Assembly (NCBI RefSeq): GCF_037975245.1
Contig: NC_092570.1
Coordinates: 16,907,418-16,967,417 of the forward strand
DNA from: Apostichopus japonicus
Lineage: Eukaryota > Echinodermata > Holothuroidea > Aspidochirotida > Stichopodidae
DNA length: 60,000 nucleotides
Reading direction: 5' to 3'
The stretch's first letter is position 1; each line of letters begins with the position of its first letter. A model generated the notes under the pieces. That model was not told the origin of the DNA and ran no database searches. It saw only the letters and a program-made list of their open reading frames with translations. This document shows positions 31,401 through 42,579 of the stretch, one piece after another. Both the position numbers and the translations under genes were made by a program.

Positions 31401-34400
31401 AGGATATTCCTGGGCTGTGTCCCGTAGATGTGTCTTGGACTGTGTACTTGTGTCTGTCTGTATTAATGTTAGAGCGTTTCCTATCAATTTTGTTATCTAC
31501 ACAGGCTTTTTGCGGGTAGATAAGTAGTTTGTGCTGTTTTTTCTTTTCGTAATCCTCAGTTACGCGTGTGGTAGATGGCAATTCTTTTATAAGTATAGCG
31601 TTAGTTGGACTAGTCGTATCAAGTTTCGTTAAAACATAAATTAAATATATTGATGTGTATCATCCTGTCTGTTACCTGAGTCGTCGTTGTTTCTTCGCCT
31701 TTGGTGTTGCCGTCTCTTGTCAAGAAGTTAAAAGAAACAGGTAGGGCGAGATAAGCCAGAGTGAGTGGTTAAACATTTTTGTTATTCACACTTCAGCTGT
31801 GATGCAAGCTTTGTTTTTCTCTTGAAGACGACACCTTTCCTTAACGGGGGAATATGAATTGTCATGTTAAATCTTCAACAAATGTCTCATTTCAGGTGGA
31901 AGGCAATCGTACGACAAGAGCCCATAAAGTCGGTACTAAGAGGTTAGGTTCCCCCTTCATCAACTCCAGGAGTGTCTTTGCAAAAGCAACGCTGGAAAAA
32001 GGCAGGTACATCGTGGTGGCTTCCACCTTTGAACCTCAGATAGAAAGCCCAATCATGATGCGGATATTCTCGGATAACGGAGCTAAGTGCAAGTAAGTCT
32101 CGCCAGATTAAAAGGGCCCCCCCCTTCCCCCCAAATTGCTAGATCTGCTCCCCTGGCCATCATATTTGAAACATCACAATGCATACCCTGCATTCTTTCC
32201 AAACTCAGGCATTGAGTTTTTCATGCTTTTTAACCCATTTTGCTAAAAACTTGCCAGTTCATAAAGTATCTACTTGTTAAAATCATATTCCCACTGTCAT
32301 TTTTTTTTTATACATAAGGGACATGTGTCTTTAACTGGCAGAAAGAAACAAAATTCCATTGGCGAACGGGGAAATCCGTTGACATCTAGGCAGTAAATAG
32401 ACTGAATTTTGAGGCTTGAAGCTTAGAATATGTCTCTGTGGTGACCATAGCATTTTGTGAGGACCTTCCTGTGGTTCACATGTTCTGCATTTGTGAGATG
32501 TGACCTGGCCCTTGGGTTGACCAGATTTGATTCTGAAATTATGAAAATCTCAAATATAAATCGTAAAGATATGTTAAAAATGAAGAAAATTTAACATAAT
32601 TTTAGCTTTTGAAAAACAGTTGCAATTATGACATCACATGTTGCGTACATGTTGGTCCACTTTTCTGGAGTAAGGGAAAAAGGTATTGCCAGTTAAAAAT
32701 ATATTACATGGCATTTGTTATGTTCAATCCACTGTACCTCCTGTAAAGGGACAGAATATTGAGATGCGATATTCAACATTACAGTGTGACAGTGCATTTC
32801 TTTTTACGATAAGTGTAAGATAGTCTGCCAACAGAATTAATCCCCTTGAAGAAGTGCAAACAACAGTATTGCCCAACTGAAGAATGTTTCGAAATTCTTC
32901 ACGAGAAGAGGACTTAAAACAAGTTGCATCCTCTTGTTCCTCCAAGTCAAGTGTATCCTCCATTTTTTATTTATTTATTTTTCTTCTATCTTGTCGATGT
33001 CGTTAAGAATCTGTGGACGATATCTTTTGTTACTTCATGCCATCTCACTGCTTAATGTTAAAATATCGCTCTAAAGAGTTCTGTTTTCTTCCTGTTACCT
33101 AGGCAATTAGACGAGGATTATCCCATGATTACATCGTTTTTCTGCTGCACGTCTACACCGAGGGTCGCCACACAGCTGAGGGTCCTCTCTGCGAGTAACC
33201 TGGAAAAGCAGGACAGAACAGGGGGAGGTAAGAGTGGGTGTCCATCCAGAGGAGTGCACATTTTTAAAGCGTCCTCCAGGCGTCATGTTCAGCTCAAAGT
33301 AGTCACTCAAACACGCATAACCATCAATAGTATCAAAATAGATATAACCTAAACTCTCTTAAAAGGCAGGATTCAGAGATTCAAGTCTCACAGTGAGAAC
33401 ATGAAAGTCATAACTTTGACACAGTCAAAGCGATTAGAAAACAGTATAAAACTCGTCCTAAACATTTACAGTTCACAAAGTGGTCCGAGTCCTCAGAGCG
33501 ACAAACTTTGATAAATATGTTTGTCGGAAAGTCGAAATATATCGAGTTCAAGATAAATGGCGAGGGGGGGGGAGTGGTCATGATGTAATGAAATTGGGCT
33601 AGAAATAATTCTTCTTTCCTGTTTCACATTCAGAGTTAACCTGATTTGGATTTAAATAACATCTCTCTGTTCAGCATCTGCTTTTTTCTTCCCCCCTTCT
33701 GTTCAGGGGCAGACCCGTATCTCTACGTGAAATGCGAAGGTCAAGCGGTCCGCTCGATTACGAAGGAGAACAACCTCAATCCGGAGTTTAACTTCTCAGC
33801 GATATTTTACAGAAAGAACACCAGCAAACCGATCATCATCGAGGTAAAATTTGAATAAATTTGGCTTCATATTTTCTCGGGAGAAATGAAGCCTAGGGAA
33901 GGAAAACGTTATGGTTTATGATAAATTGAGAGTCTTTTAGGCACGTGCCGGAAGCAAAGGAACCTCTGTTTGGTCATGTTGGTGTGTGCGTGTGTGTGTG
34001 TGCGTGTGTGTGCATGTGTGTGCATCTGTGACACTTGCTTGGGTCCGCGATAACTCAACAACAGAGCAATGGATGTTTGTCTCACTTGCCTATATAGATG
34101 TATCATAGTGAGAAGGTGTGCCTTATTGTTTTTGGCATTGACCTTATGAATATTAATGAGGTTATGGTGTCAAAACGTAAAGATCTGTACGTTACAAAAC
34201 ATCTGCAAGCTTACATCGGATTGAAACCAAACTTGGTATACAGTTGTTGGGCTGGGTGGGCCCACATTTTATTTCCACCTCAAATGCATTTTGTGACACA
34301 TTCTTTGGGCCCAAATTTGTGGGGCTCATATTTTTTGGGACCATTTGTGCCAACATTTGTTTGGGTGCTATATTTTGGGGGGCAAATATTTTTTTTTACT

Positions 34401-35023
34401 CACTTTGGTTGGGCCACATATTTTTGGGACCATTTAGGCACAAAATGTTATTATTTTGGGAGGGACCAACATCTTAAAATTTGCAATATTTTAGAACCTT
34501 AACTCAGATTATATTCAAACTTGAAATACAATTGTTGGTTTATAGCTGGTACATGTGGGCCTAAATATTATGATATTTGGGTGATGACATGTACAACACT
34601 TTAATATTCCAGTAAACGATGAACCATAATACCTGTGGGCTCTTGTTTATGCAGACCATTTAAGCCTAGGCTAAAAATGCCAAAACAGGTGAATCTTTGT
34701 AGCTGCGGTTTTGATAGCTCAGTCGTACTTCCTTTTCACTGAAATTAAGAACTTTACCTTCAGTTACAAGAATATTGGTTTAAATTTTGAAAGAAAAAAA
34801 AAACATCTCAACGTCTTCCTTGATCCATTTTTTAAAGGTTTGGAACAAAAATGTTGTGAGGGATACATTCATGGGACAAGCAGTACTTTTGGCGACATCT
34901 ACGTCAGGCCAGCCGGAGCAGTCCAGCCCCCGTCTCACTGGCAGGGGTCGAGACAGCGGGGAACCAAAGCCAGGGGTGCTGAGTGTGGTCGTGACCAGCT
35001 CCGAGGATCTCAGGGCTTTATAA
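19265..35023 (+). CDS. CAPN5: Calpain-5-like cysteine protease
   Basis: Twelve coding exons join in one frame to 647 residues (human CAPN5 has about 640): 19265-19438, 20563-20694, 24780-24988, 26276-26474, 28185-28381, 28943-29020, 29949-30144, 31003-31116, 31896-32092, 33103-33227, 33707-33843 and 34838-35023. This is a cytosolic calcium-dependent protease of the TRA-3/CAPN5 group. The catalytic triad is intact: Cys84 in [11 protein letters not shown], His257 in [10 protein letters not shown], Asn290 in [13 protein letters not shown]. Protease core spans about 25-345, the beta-sandwich domain about 350-500, and a C2 domain about 520-645 replaces the EF-hand domain of classical calpains, which defines this group. 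Orthology to CAPN5 over CAPN6 follows from the intact cysteine. The start is the first ATG after a likely splice acceptor at 19241-19243, so a 5' untranslated exon probably lies upstream. Confidence 0.93.
19555..19858 (-). repeat. Dispersed SINE-like repeat in intron 1
   Basis: On the minus strand from about 19855 it reads tggccaattggctaaggcgtcggactcg then ttcgattcctgcc, resembling tRNA A and B boxes. At the other side lie cagtgatagatctcaaagtgctttacc and cataataataatattcc, phrases that recur in dispersed repeats of marine animals (from memory). I take it as one composite repeat of about 300 bp. Confidence 0.5.
20563..20694 (+). CDS. CAPN5: Calpain exon 2 (catalytic cysteine)
   Basis: Residues 59-102, phase 0 on both sides. 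It holds [20 protein letters not shown], with the nucleophile Cys84 and the oxyanion-hole Gln78. The acceptor follows a long pyrimidine tract; the donor is GTAGGT. Confidence 0.95.
21237..21477. repeat. Degenerate minisatellite, TGTGTATATGTTCTA-like
   Basis: Irregular copies of a short gtatatgttctatgt motif fill this part of intron 2. They keep several overlapping frames open (Cys/Tyr/Met-rich), which are not genes. Confidence 0.8.
22945..23190 (+). repeat. Two tandem copies of a 127-bp repeat
   Basis: Units start acaggttaaagggttgtact at 22948 and 23075 and end at gaacaaaag...catcatttgaaaag. The sequence that follows (to about 23290, cctctgaagaattctattgt) is shared with 29610-29780 in a later calpain intron, so the unit belongs to a dispersed family. 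Confidence 0.75.
24780..24988 (+). CDS. CAPN5: Calpain exon 3
   Basis: Residues 103-171 plus two bases of 172. It holds [20 protein letters not shown] and DRLPTVNNK, the protease-core block linking the catalytic cysteine to the acidic calcium-binding region. The donor is GTAAGT, leaving phase 2. Confidence 0.95.
26276..26474 (+). CDS. CAPN5: Calpain exon 4
   Basis: Residues 172-238. It includes [20 protein letters not shown] and [10 protein letters not shown], almost identical to human CAPN5, and ends ISASIK-like (MSASIK) before GTAAAT, phase 0. It completes the first half of the protease core. Confidence 0.95.
28185..28381 (+). CDS. CAPN5: Calpain exon 5 (catalytic His and Asn)
   Basis: Residues 239-303 plus two bases of 304. 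It carries His257 in [10 protein letters not shown] and Asn290 in [19 protein letters not shown]. The donor is GTCAGT, phase 2. The acceptor overlaps an apparent GT (ATAG|GTAACT), but the reading frame and homology fix it at 28185. Confidence 0.95.
28943..29020 (+). CDS. CAPN5: Calpain exon 6
   Basis: Residues 304-330 (both ends split codons). [20 protein letters not shown] ends in DDGEFW, matching the human [20 protein letters not shown] segment. Both boundaries are phase 2. Confidence 0.92.
29610..29780 (+). repeat. Dispersed repeat copy
   Basis: gaggacttgaacaaaagaatt, ctccgaagaattctattgta and ttgaacaatgga...caatggggt occur in the same order as at about 23137-23290. The two copies lie in different introns of the calpain gene. 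Confidence 0.6.
29949..30144 (+). CDS. CAPN5: Calpain exon 7
   Basis: Residues 330-395: [20 protein letters not shown], then [16 protein letters not shown], the end of the protease core and start of the beta-sandwich domain. Human CAPN5 has GGGCINHKDTFFQNPQ here. Phase 0 at the end. Confidence 0.95.
30178..30272. repeat. About five copies of a 19-21-bp repeat
   Basis: tgtccccagaagagatgtg recurs with spacing 21, 21, 19 and 19 bp, beginning 34 bp after the exon 7 donor. Unit length varies by two bases, the extra gt pair. Confidence 0.85.
31003..31116 (+). CDS. CAPN5: Calpain exon 8
   Basis: Residues 396-433, phase 0-0: [20 protein letters not shown] then GFHVMEV continues into exon 9. This is a strand pair of the beta-sandwich domain (human YIFEVKKPEDEVLICIQQ). 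Confidence 0.9.
31896..32092 (+). CDS. CAPN5: Calpain exon 9
   Basis: Residues 434-498 plus two bases of 499. [20 protein letters not shown] and IVVASTFEP match the human [20 protein letters not shown] and PTTFEP. It ends the beta-sandwich domain. Donor GTAAGT, phase 2. Confidence 0.93.
33103..33227 (+). CDS. CAPN5: Calpain exon 10
   Basis: Residues 499-541 with split codons at both ends. It contains the linker and first strand of the C2 domain ([19 protein letters not shown]; human TQVHVLGAAGLKDSPTGA). Donor GTAAGA, phase 1. Confidence 0.9.
33707..33843 (+). CDS. CAPN5: Calpain exon 11 (C2 domain)
   Basis: Residues 541-586: [16 protein letters not shown], then [13 protein letters not shown] and KPIIIE. 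The DPY and NPEF motifs are classic C2 strands, and this stretch matches the C2 domain of CAPN5. The first aspartate of a calcium-binding loop is present. Confidence 0.93.
33957..34640. repeat. Degenerate dispersed repeat in last calpain intron
   Basis: It opens with a GT-rich run and gtgacacttgcttg, a phrase shared with 48540 and, in part, with 44480. The remainder is T/G-rich with repeated ttgggaccattt-like phrases. No coding exon. Confidence 0.4.
34838..35023 (+). CDS. CAPN5: Calpain terminal exon 12
   Basis: Residues 587-647 and TAA at 35021. [19 protein letters not shown] matches human VWNHRVLKDEFLGQVHLKA, and the end [16 protein letters not shown] matches the human C-terminus TVAVHILSSTSLMAV in length and pattern. 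The middle (about 610-630) is a basic Ser/Gly-rich insertion without a family match. Confidence 0.92.
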   Translation, partial: VWNKNVVRDTFMGQAVLLATSTSGQPEQSSPRLTGRGRDSGEPKPGVLSVVVTSSEDLRAL

Positions 35024-35903
35024 GCTGCGGGGGACAAAATTGGAATCTATGACGGTGTTGGTGGTTACAAAAAATGCAAATGAGGTACAATTTTACAACT
35101 AGTATTTTGAGAGAAAGTAACTTCTCCTTCAAGGCTTCATTCTAGTAAAGGCAAGGTGCCGATTTTACATTCCAATTTGATGAACCAATGAGTTCTGTTT
35201 ATTGGAGATTTGTGGAACTCATTCAAGACCACCATTTTGTCTTTTAAACTTTCTGGTCATGCCAAGGTAGAGCAATAGAGAGACGATGGTTTTAATGAGG
35301 GAAAAATTTCTCCCTGATTTTTATATGTCAAAATTTGTCAAATGTTATCCACAAAATTTGGCTGTAACTTGGATAACAACAGATGCACCAGTGGCCTTGT
35401 TAAGTTTCTCCAAATTATTCTGGTGTTTTCAACATATAAGCGGAATTGGGTGGACAAAGTTTAAAATTCTTACAAAAGCAAGTGGCCTTAAAAATTAAAC
35501 AATTCCAAATTTGATTCTTTCACATGCCGTATGACGGTAGGTCTTTCTCTCAAGTTTGTGCTAAGGTAAACTTTCACAAGTAAGTAGAATATGGGTAGAT
35601 GTGACTGTAGGGTAGGGTATAGGTTTTTAGGAGGTTAAGCTTCCAATATTTTTGTGATGAAAGAAATTTTTATAGCTTTCTCTTCCAAATGAAATATTTT
35701 AAGTTTCATAAGCTTGATGTCTTGTCGTTGTATACATTGTTGGGTTTATAGTCCCTATTTATTGCTTAGTTTTGCTAAACAGTAGAGAGTTCTCTTTAGA
35801 ATAGTCTGGTTTGGTTGTTTGTACATTATCTGAACGGATACCTTCAACTTCCCACATCTTGCATGATGTGACATAACTTAGGACACCACACAGCTTGAAT
35901 ATA
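35024..35903. other. Calpain 3' flank, no gene
   Basis: AT-rich sequence following the stop; presumably 3' untranslated region and flank. I see no canonical AATAAA close to the stop, so the transcript end cannot be set. Confidence 0.3.
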
Positions 35904-37032
35904 TGGTTAATGCATGGTACACTAGGTTACATTGTTAATGCATGGTACACTAGGTTACATGGTTAATGCATGGTACACTAGGTTACGTGGTTAATGCATG
36001 GTACACTAGGTTACTTAATGCATGGTACACTATGTTACGTGGTTAACGCATGGTACACTAGGTGACGTGGTTAATGCATGGTACACTATGTTACGTGGCT
36101 AATGCATGGTACACTAGGTGACGTGGTTAATGCATGGTACACTAGGTTACATGGTTAATGCATGGTACACTAGGTTACATGGTTAATGCATGGTGCACTA
36201 GGTTACATGGTTAATGCATGGTACACTAAGTTACATGGTTAATGCATGGTACACTAGGTTACATGGTTAATGCATGGTACACTATGTTACATGGTTAATG
36301 CATGGTACACTAAGTTACATGGTTAATGCATGGTACACTAGGTTACATGGTTAATGCATGGTACACTAGGTTACATGGTTAATGCATGGTACACTAGGTT
36401 ACATGGTAAATGCATGGTACACTAGGTGACATGGTTACTGCATGGTACACTAGGTTACATGGTTAATGCATGGTACACTAGGTTACAAGGTTATTGCATG
36501 GTACACTAGGTTACATGGTTAATGCATGGTACACTAGGTGACATGGTTAATGCATGGTACACTAGGTTACATGGTTAATGCATGGTACACTAGGTGACAT
36601 GGTTAATGCATGGTACACTAGGTTACATGGTAAATGTACTAGGTTACATGGTTAATGCATGGTACACTAGGTGACATGGTTAATGCATGGTACACTACGT
36701 TACATGGTTTATGCATGGACACTACACTAGGTTACATGGTTAATGTACTAGGTTACATGGTTAATGCATGGTACACTAGGTTACATGGTTAATGCATGGT
36801 ACACTAGGTAACATGGTTAATGCATGGTACACTAGGTTACAAGGTTAATGCATGGTACACTAGGTTACATGGTTAATGCATGGTACACTAGGTGACATGG
36901 TTAATGCATGGTACACTAGGTGACATGGTTAATGCATGGTACACTAGGTGACATGGTTAATGCATGGTACACTAGGTTACATGGTTAATGCATGGTACAC
37001 TATGTTACATCATTAATGCATGTTACACTAGG
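35904..37032. repeat. 28-bp minisatellite, about 40 copies
   Basis: The unit is ggttaatgcatggtacacta followed by ggttacat. Single-base variants (gtgac, gttacg, aagtt) are shared by runs of neighbouring copies, which suggests local unit conversion or slippage. A few units are shortened (for example near 36630 and 36745). Confidence 0.97.
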
Positions 37033-37539
37033 TAAAAAATACATATTAGAAAGTATAAGAAAGTTATTTTTCATGATAGCATGTTTTTTTTTTGTTTTTT
37101 TTTTCATATTTTCACATATCAAGATCTGTGAAAGTGATCTTAGGCTAACTATATTAAATAATGCCTTGCTCTAATTATATTGTTATGAAGATTGTATTTT
37201 TGGAATACAGAAAATGTTTTAGCTAATTAATCTTTACTTGATAATGTGAAATCTTTAAACAATTGAATGTATTCTTAACAACTTAAGTCCTTTGCTATCA
37301 TGTGGAAAACTAAACTACGCAATAATGCTCAACTCCATTGCTCTGTGAGTTGCATCGTTTCTGGAAGAAACCAACCAATAGGAAATGTTTGGTAACATTT
37401 ATGTGGTGTTAGCGTAAAACAATTGATCTGCTCTTCTACATTGTGGCTACAGTACTATAGATGTCTAGGCTAGATTTGTTAATAGTTTTCTATAAAAAAT
37501 AATAGCTTTAACCAGCTGTGCAGTACAAGTACAACAGCA

Positions 37540-38905
37540 TGACTGTGAGTAAAACAGCATGAGTATCAGTACAACAGCATGAGTATCAGTATTAAGTAGG
37601 ATTCCCCCTTGAGTAAGAGCACAAATATGAGTACAAGGCTCGATTCATGAGTACTAGCATTTAATCTTGTACTAACAACTATTGTAGGATTTCATAATGA
37701 GTACAACAGCATGAGTATGAGTACAACAGCATGAGTATCAGTATTAAGTAGAATTTTCTCTTGGGTAAGAGTACAAATATGAGTACAAGGCTCGATTCAT
37801 GAGTACTAGCATTTAATCTTGTACTAGCATCTGTTGTGGGTTTCCATAATGAGTACAACAGCATGAGTATGAGTACAACAGCATGAGTATCAGTATTAAG
37901 TAGAATTTTCTCTTGGGTAAGAGTACAAATATGAGTACAAGGCTCGATTCATGAGTACTAGCATTTAATCTTGTACTAGCATCTGTTGTGGGTTTCCATA
38001 ATGAGTACAACAGCATGAGTATGAGTACAACAGCATGAGTATCAGTATTAAGTAGAATTCCCCCTTGTTATGAGTACAAATATGAGTACAAGGCTCTAAT
38101 CATGAGTACTAGCATTTAATCTTGTACTAGCATCTGTTGTGGGATTCCATAATGAGTACAACAGCATGAGTATGAGTACAACAGCATGAGTATGAGTATT
38201 AAGTAGAATTTCCCCTTGGGTAAGAGTACAAATATGAGTACAAGGCTCTAATCATGAGTACTAGCATTTAAACTGTACTAGCAATTATTGTAGGATTCCA
38301 TACTGAGTACAACAGCATGAGTATGAGTATAACAGCATGAGTATGAGTATTAAGTAGAATTTCCTCTTGGGTAAGAGTACAAATATGAGTACAAGGCTCG
38401 ATTCATGAGTACTAGCATTTAAACTGTACTAGCAATTATTGTAGGATTCCATACTGAGTACAACAGCATGAGTATGAGTATAACAGCATGAGTATGAGTA
38501 TTAAGTAGAATTTCCCCTTGGGTAAGAGTACAAATATGAGTACAAGGCTCTAATCATGAGTACTAGCATTTAAACTGTACTAGCAATTATTGTAGGATTC
38601 CATACTGAGTACAACAGCATGAGTATGAGTATAACAGCATGAGTATGAGTATTAAGTAGAATTTCCTCTTGGGTAAGAGTACAAATATGAGTACAAGGCT
38701 CTAATCATGAGTACTAGCATTTAAACTGTACTAGCAATTATTGTAGGATTCCATACTGAGTACAACAGCATGAGTATGAGTATAACAGCATGAGTATGAG
38801 TATTAAGTAGAATTTCCTCTTAGGTAAGAGTACAAATATGAGTACAAGGCTCTAATCATGAGTACTAGCATTTAATCTTTTACTAGCATCTATTGTGGGT
38901 TTCCA
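37540..38905. repeat. About nine copies of a 151-152-bp satellite unit
   Basis: Successive gagtacaacagcatgag starts fall at 37699, 37851, 38003, 38154, 38305, 38456, 38607 and 38758. The first two spacings are 152 bp and the next five are 151 bp. Each unit contains an internal near-duplication (gagtacaacagcatgagtat twice). Later copies change tacaac to tataac, marking two subfamilies. Confidence 0.95.
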
Positions 38906-39030
38906 GAACATCTAGAGTACGCACTCAAATGGAAATAAACACAGGCAAATATGAGTCCACGAAACTATGGTAGATTGTGAGTTCACAAACAGACCGACAA
39001 CAAATCTACCTCTTGACCATAGACACTTTC

Positions 39031-39516
39031 GATTACCAATAGGTGTTATTGATTATCAATAGGTGTTATTGATTACCAATAGGTGTTATTGATTATCAAT
39101 AGGTGTTATTGATTATCAATAGGTGTTATTGATTATCAATAGGTGTTATTGATTATCAATAGGTGGTATTGATTACCAATAGAGGTTATTGATTACCAAT
39201 AGGTGTTATTGATTACCAATCGGTGTTATTGATTATCAATAGAGTTTATTGATTATCAATAGGTGTTATTGATTATCAATAGGTGTCATTGATTACCAAT
39301 AGGTGTTATTGATTATCAATAGGTGTTATTGATTATCAATAGGTGTTATTGAATACCAATATAGGTTATTGATTACCAATAGGTGTTATTGATTATCAAT
39401 AGGTGTTATTGATTATCAATAGGTGTTATTGATTATCAATAGGTGTTATTGGTTATCAATAGGTGGTACTGATTACCAATAGAGGGTATCGATTACCAAT
39501 AGGTGTTATTGATTAC
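39031..39516. repeat. 20-bp tandem array, about 24 copies
   Basis: The unit is gattatcaataggtgttatt (or gattaccaat...). Each TAT variant includes attgat-t-atcaat, a near-perfect palindrome. The period is exactly 20 bp over the whole array. Confidence 0.97.
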
Positions 39517-42312
39517 AAAAGCCGATCATTGCCACAAATACACTTGAATTGAGCTCGTAGAAAACCTTCATCGTCTTTGCCCGAAACGTCCATGTGTAGT
39601 TAAAAACGTAGCGAGACCCAGGATATATATTCATCAGTGAGAAATATGGTGTAATGCTATGCGATACATATTAACAAACCTGCCACAGTCAGTACAGAAT
39701 AAGGGAACCCCTTTTTGAGATTTGGGAGGAAACTGTTGAATGCTTTATACTTGTGCTGTTAATGCCTTTTGTCCTTGATCAAAACCAAAGTCTTAAGTTT
39801 TCACAAAATGTGTTGAAAACTACTACTCGCAGCTTATTATTTCAAGAGGTAATATTTGAAGAGAAAAAAAAACTATTGTTAGAATTTATTTGTGTTCTTC
39901 TCTTTCTTTTTTGATGGTGGTGGTTTGGCCTTGATTAAATATTAAACTATTTTTTATGTTCTCCCATTCTTATTGTTTATCTATTTCCATATAATTTTTC
40001 CTTATTGTATTTTAGTTGTTCTGATTGAATGAAGACAGCCTTTATTCAGTTGATTAAAATACTACTATATGAATATGGCAAGATATATAACAGTCGTATG
40101 GTTATCTCTTATGATCATATGCAAATTTATCATAATTTGGTGAAAATTAGCAACTGTTTGTTTTCTATTCTAGAGTAGGTATACAACTATGCTTTTTGGC
40201 AACCTAACATTGCCTTTCATGGTGAAATAGTTGGTTAGGCTGAACCAAATATGAAGCCACCAAAAAGAAGCCATTTTATTTTCATGCCTGATACAAAACT
40301 ACGCAGATCGGAAATAACAAAAAAAAATAGTTCAACTTGGTAATTGCTTACAAGGTTCTCCAGATATGTGGGAATAAATATCTTTTTTTCTTAGAGGGGT
40401 GTGTGGGAGACGTATAATTTAATGGTCACATTAGTACTCATTGAGTGGGTGATGATATAAAGTTTAACAAAACCAAGAGTCATTTTGAATAATAACTGTC
40501 ATTTGAAAATACTGCTTTTTTTTTTTTTTTTTTTAAATTTTAAACAACTTTATCTGTTTTTTGTATAAATCCAAAGGGATAGTCTGACAGGAATCTATTG
40601 TATGTAACATTTATATTGAACACGCCATGTGTTCAACACACCATGTGTCGAACACACCATGTGTTCTACACACCATGTGTTCAACACACCATGTGTTCAA
40701 CACACCATGTGTTCAACACACCATGTTACCCCTGTGCCTCATTGCTATTTTTGTGGGTTTTTCGAGAATGGGACATTTGTAAAACATTCACGAGTCATGC
40801 ATAATTTTTCTTACTTCCCTCGATGCAAAATTTAACAGCAGGTCAGCCATTGATTGCCTTTTCCTCATTTTAGAACAAGAGAGAAGAAAATGGTTTATAA
40901 GCTTTTCATAAATTATTGCATGAATTTTTTGAAGGCAAAATCGATAAAGCAGAAGCCTCATAATTATGTGTCAATATATTATTTTTTTTTATCATAATCT
41001 AAGTATGACTCATATTAAAGAATGATAACTTTTATAATATTCCAATCATGCAAGAACTTAAATCCTCCCTATAATCTGCCAAATTGAGTCACTTTCCCTT
41101 TTTGGTATGAATTTGGGTTTTTGGCTTTCTTTTTCGTAGCTTTCGTAGCCTAGAATATTTATCATTAGTCATTTGAAGTTAATCTCTTGCAACTATCAAA
41201 AATTTCAAGAGTTCATGTAATGTTTTTTTTAATCAGTTTATCAAATTGTTCTTCCTTAATATTTAATATTCTATTTAACTTGCATTCATGCCTCTTGTAG
41301 ATGTCTCTTGTTATTATGATTATTATTCTTTTTATGGTAGCTTCATATATTGATATCTCATTTTACTATTATCTTTCAGGATCTTTCACTCCTTCTGTTA
41401 AACATCTTTGTATACTATTTAGTATAGTTCTCTTAGCCATGTACCAACATTCTGTTAACTGTCTTAATATTAGATAAATCTCTTCATTTTTAATAATTCC
41501 AGACTTTTGTTTCTTTTGTTAAATACATTTTCCATTTTCTAGAAAGAAAGAAAAATGCCATTTTCATCTGCATGTTATCATTGCCTGCTTGTTTGATTAT
41601 TAGTTAGCAATTTTTTTTGTTCCATTCTTCCCTCATTTTTATCATAGTACTACGTTTCTCCTTACCATCTTTCATTCAGTGCACACTACATTTCATAAAT
41701 TTACATATTCATAAGTCCCTCTGAAAATTTCAATCCAGTTACATTCGGCATTTGCTCATTCGTACTACTCGTTTTGCCACAAGTGAAAAATAATATTGTC
41801 AAACTAAAACTTAGTTTCAAATGTAGCGACGAAGTTTTTGAAGTTTTTGGATGCATGAAGTTTTGCTTAATAGTATTATTAATATTTTTTTGTGAGGGGG
41901 GGTCGTGTTTCTACGTATACGATTAGCGTTAATGGCATAATCCTAGTATAGCTATATATACTTGCATGTAATTCTCGTTAGTCTTGTCAATAAAACTAGA
42001 TTTTTTTTCGTATCAATGCTGACTTTTTTTTAAGCCCCAAACTGGTCACCTAGCTTTATCAGTTGTAATTGTGCCACTTTTCTCTGTACCATTTTCATCT
42101 AGATAAGAAAAAACACACCAAGGGCACAGAGCGCGGGTTGAAGTTAGCGTGTATATATGTTTTATGAAATTGTTCTTTTTCGTAAAACAAAGTGGCACCA
42201 ACTTGCCGATAAATTTACTGGAGTGTCCAAATTTTATCATTTGCACCCCACAATTTTTGCCTTTTCATTGAGATTGTTCCAAAGTTTGTTTTCAGAAGAA
42301 AAAATTACAAAG
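39517..42312. other. Intergenic, no gene supported
   Basis: AT-rich, with long poly-T tracts (for example 40517-40534). Apart from the 16-bp array below, I see no exon with good borders or a protein pattern on either strand. Confidence 0.35.
40617..40726. repeat. 16-bp tandem array, seven copies
   Basis: The unit is ccatgtgttcaacaca, with ccatgt starts at 40625, 40641, 40657, 40673, 40689, 40705 and 40721. One copy boundary reads gaacacaccatgtgttc, an inverted repeat with 7-bp arms around cca. Confidence 0.95.
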
Positions 42313-42579
42313 ATGAGCCGCACAATTTTTGTTCTAATATTTGAAACTTTTTTAGTGTTTTCAATAAATTGTGATAGCATAATGCTGACTTTAACCGCTT
42401 TAAGTTGTAGCAATGAATGCAATTCGTTACTCGTTACGTGTGTCGCAAAAGAAAACCGTGTACACTGTGGATATCTAGGGGTCAATCCTTATTGGTCGGA
42501 GGGGGTGGGGTATAAGGGGGAGGCATCCGAGGAGCCAATGACAACGCTTTCAGTCACTTTTGGATGTAATCATATATAA
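42313..42579 (+). CDS. Possible small secreted Cys-containing protein
   Basis: An 88-codon ORF begins MSRTIFVLIFETFLVFSINC, which looks like a signal peptide, and continues with five further cysteines, ending VTFGCNHI. I recognise no family. Against it: it is short, an in-frame ATG lies upstream, the second half includes a G-rich stretch, and there is no obvious promoter. It could be a chance ORF. Confidence 0.2.
   Translation: MSRTIFVLIFETFLVFSINCDSIMLTLTALSCSNECNSLLVTCVAKENRVHCGYLGVNPYWSEGVGYKGEASEEPMTTLSVTFGCNHI

Noticed and set aside
37679-38016. Repeated 61-67-codon minus-strand ORFs
   Set aside because: The same peptide recurs because of the 151-bp satellite; not a gene family.
35904-39516. 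CRISPR-like array
   Set aside because: Units are directly contiguous with no unique spacers and the genome is eukaryotic; these are minisatellites.
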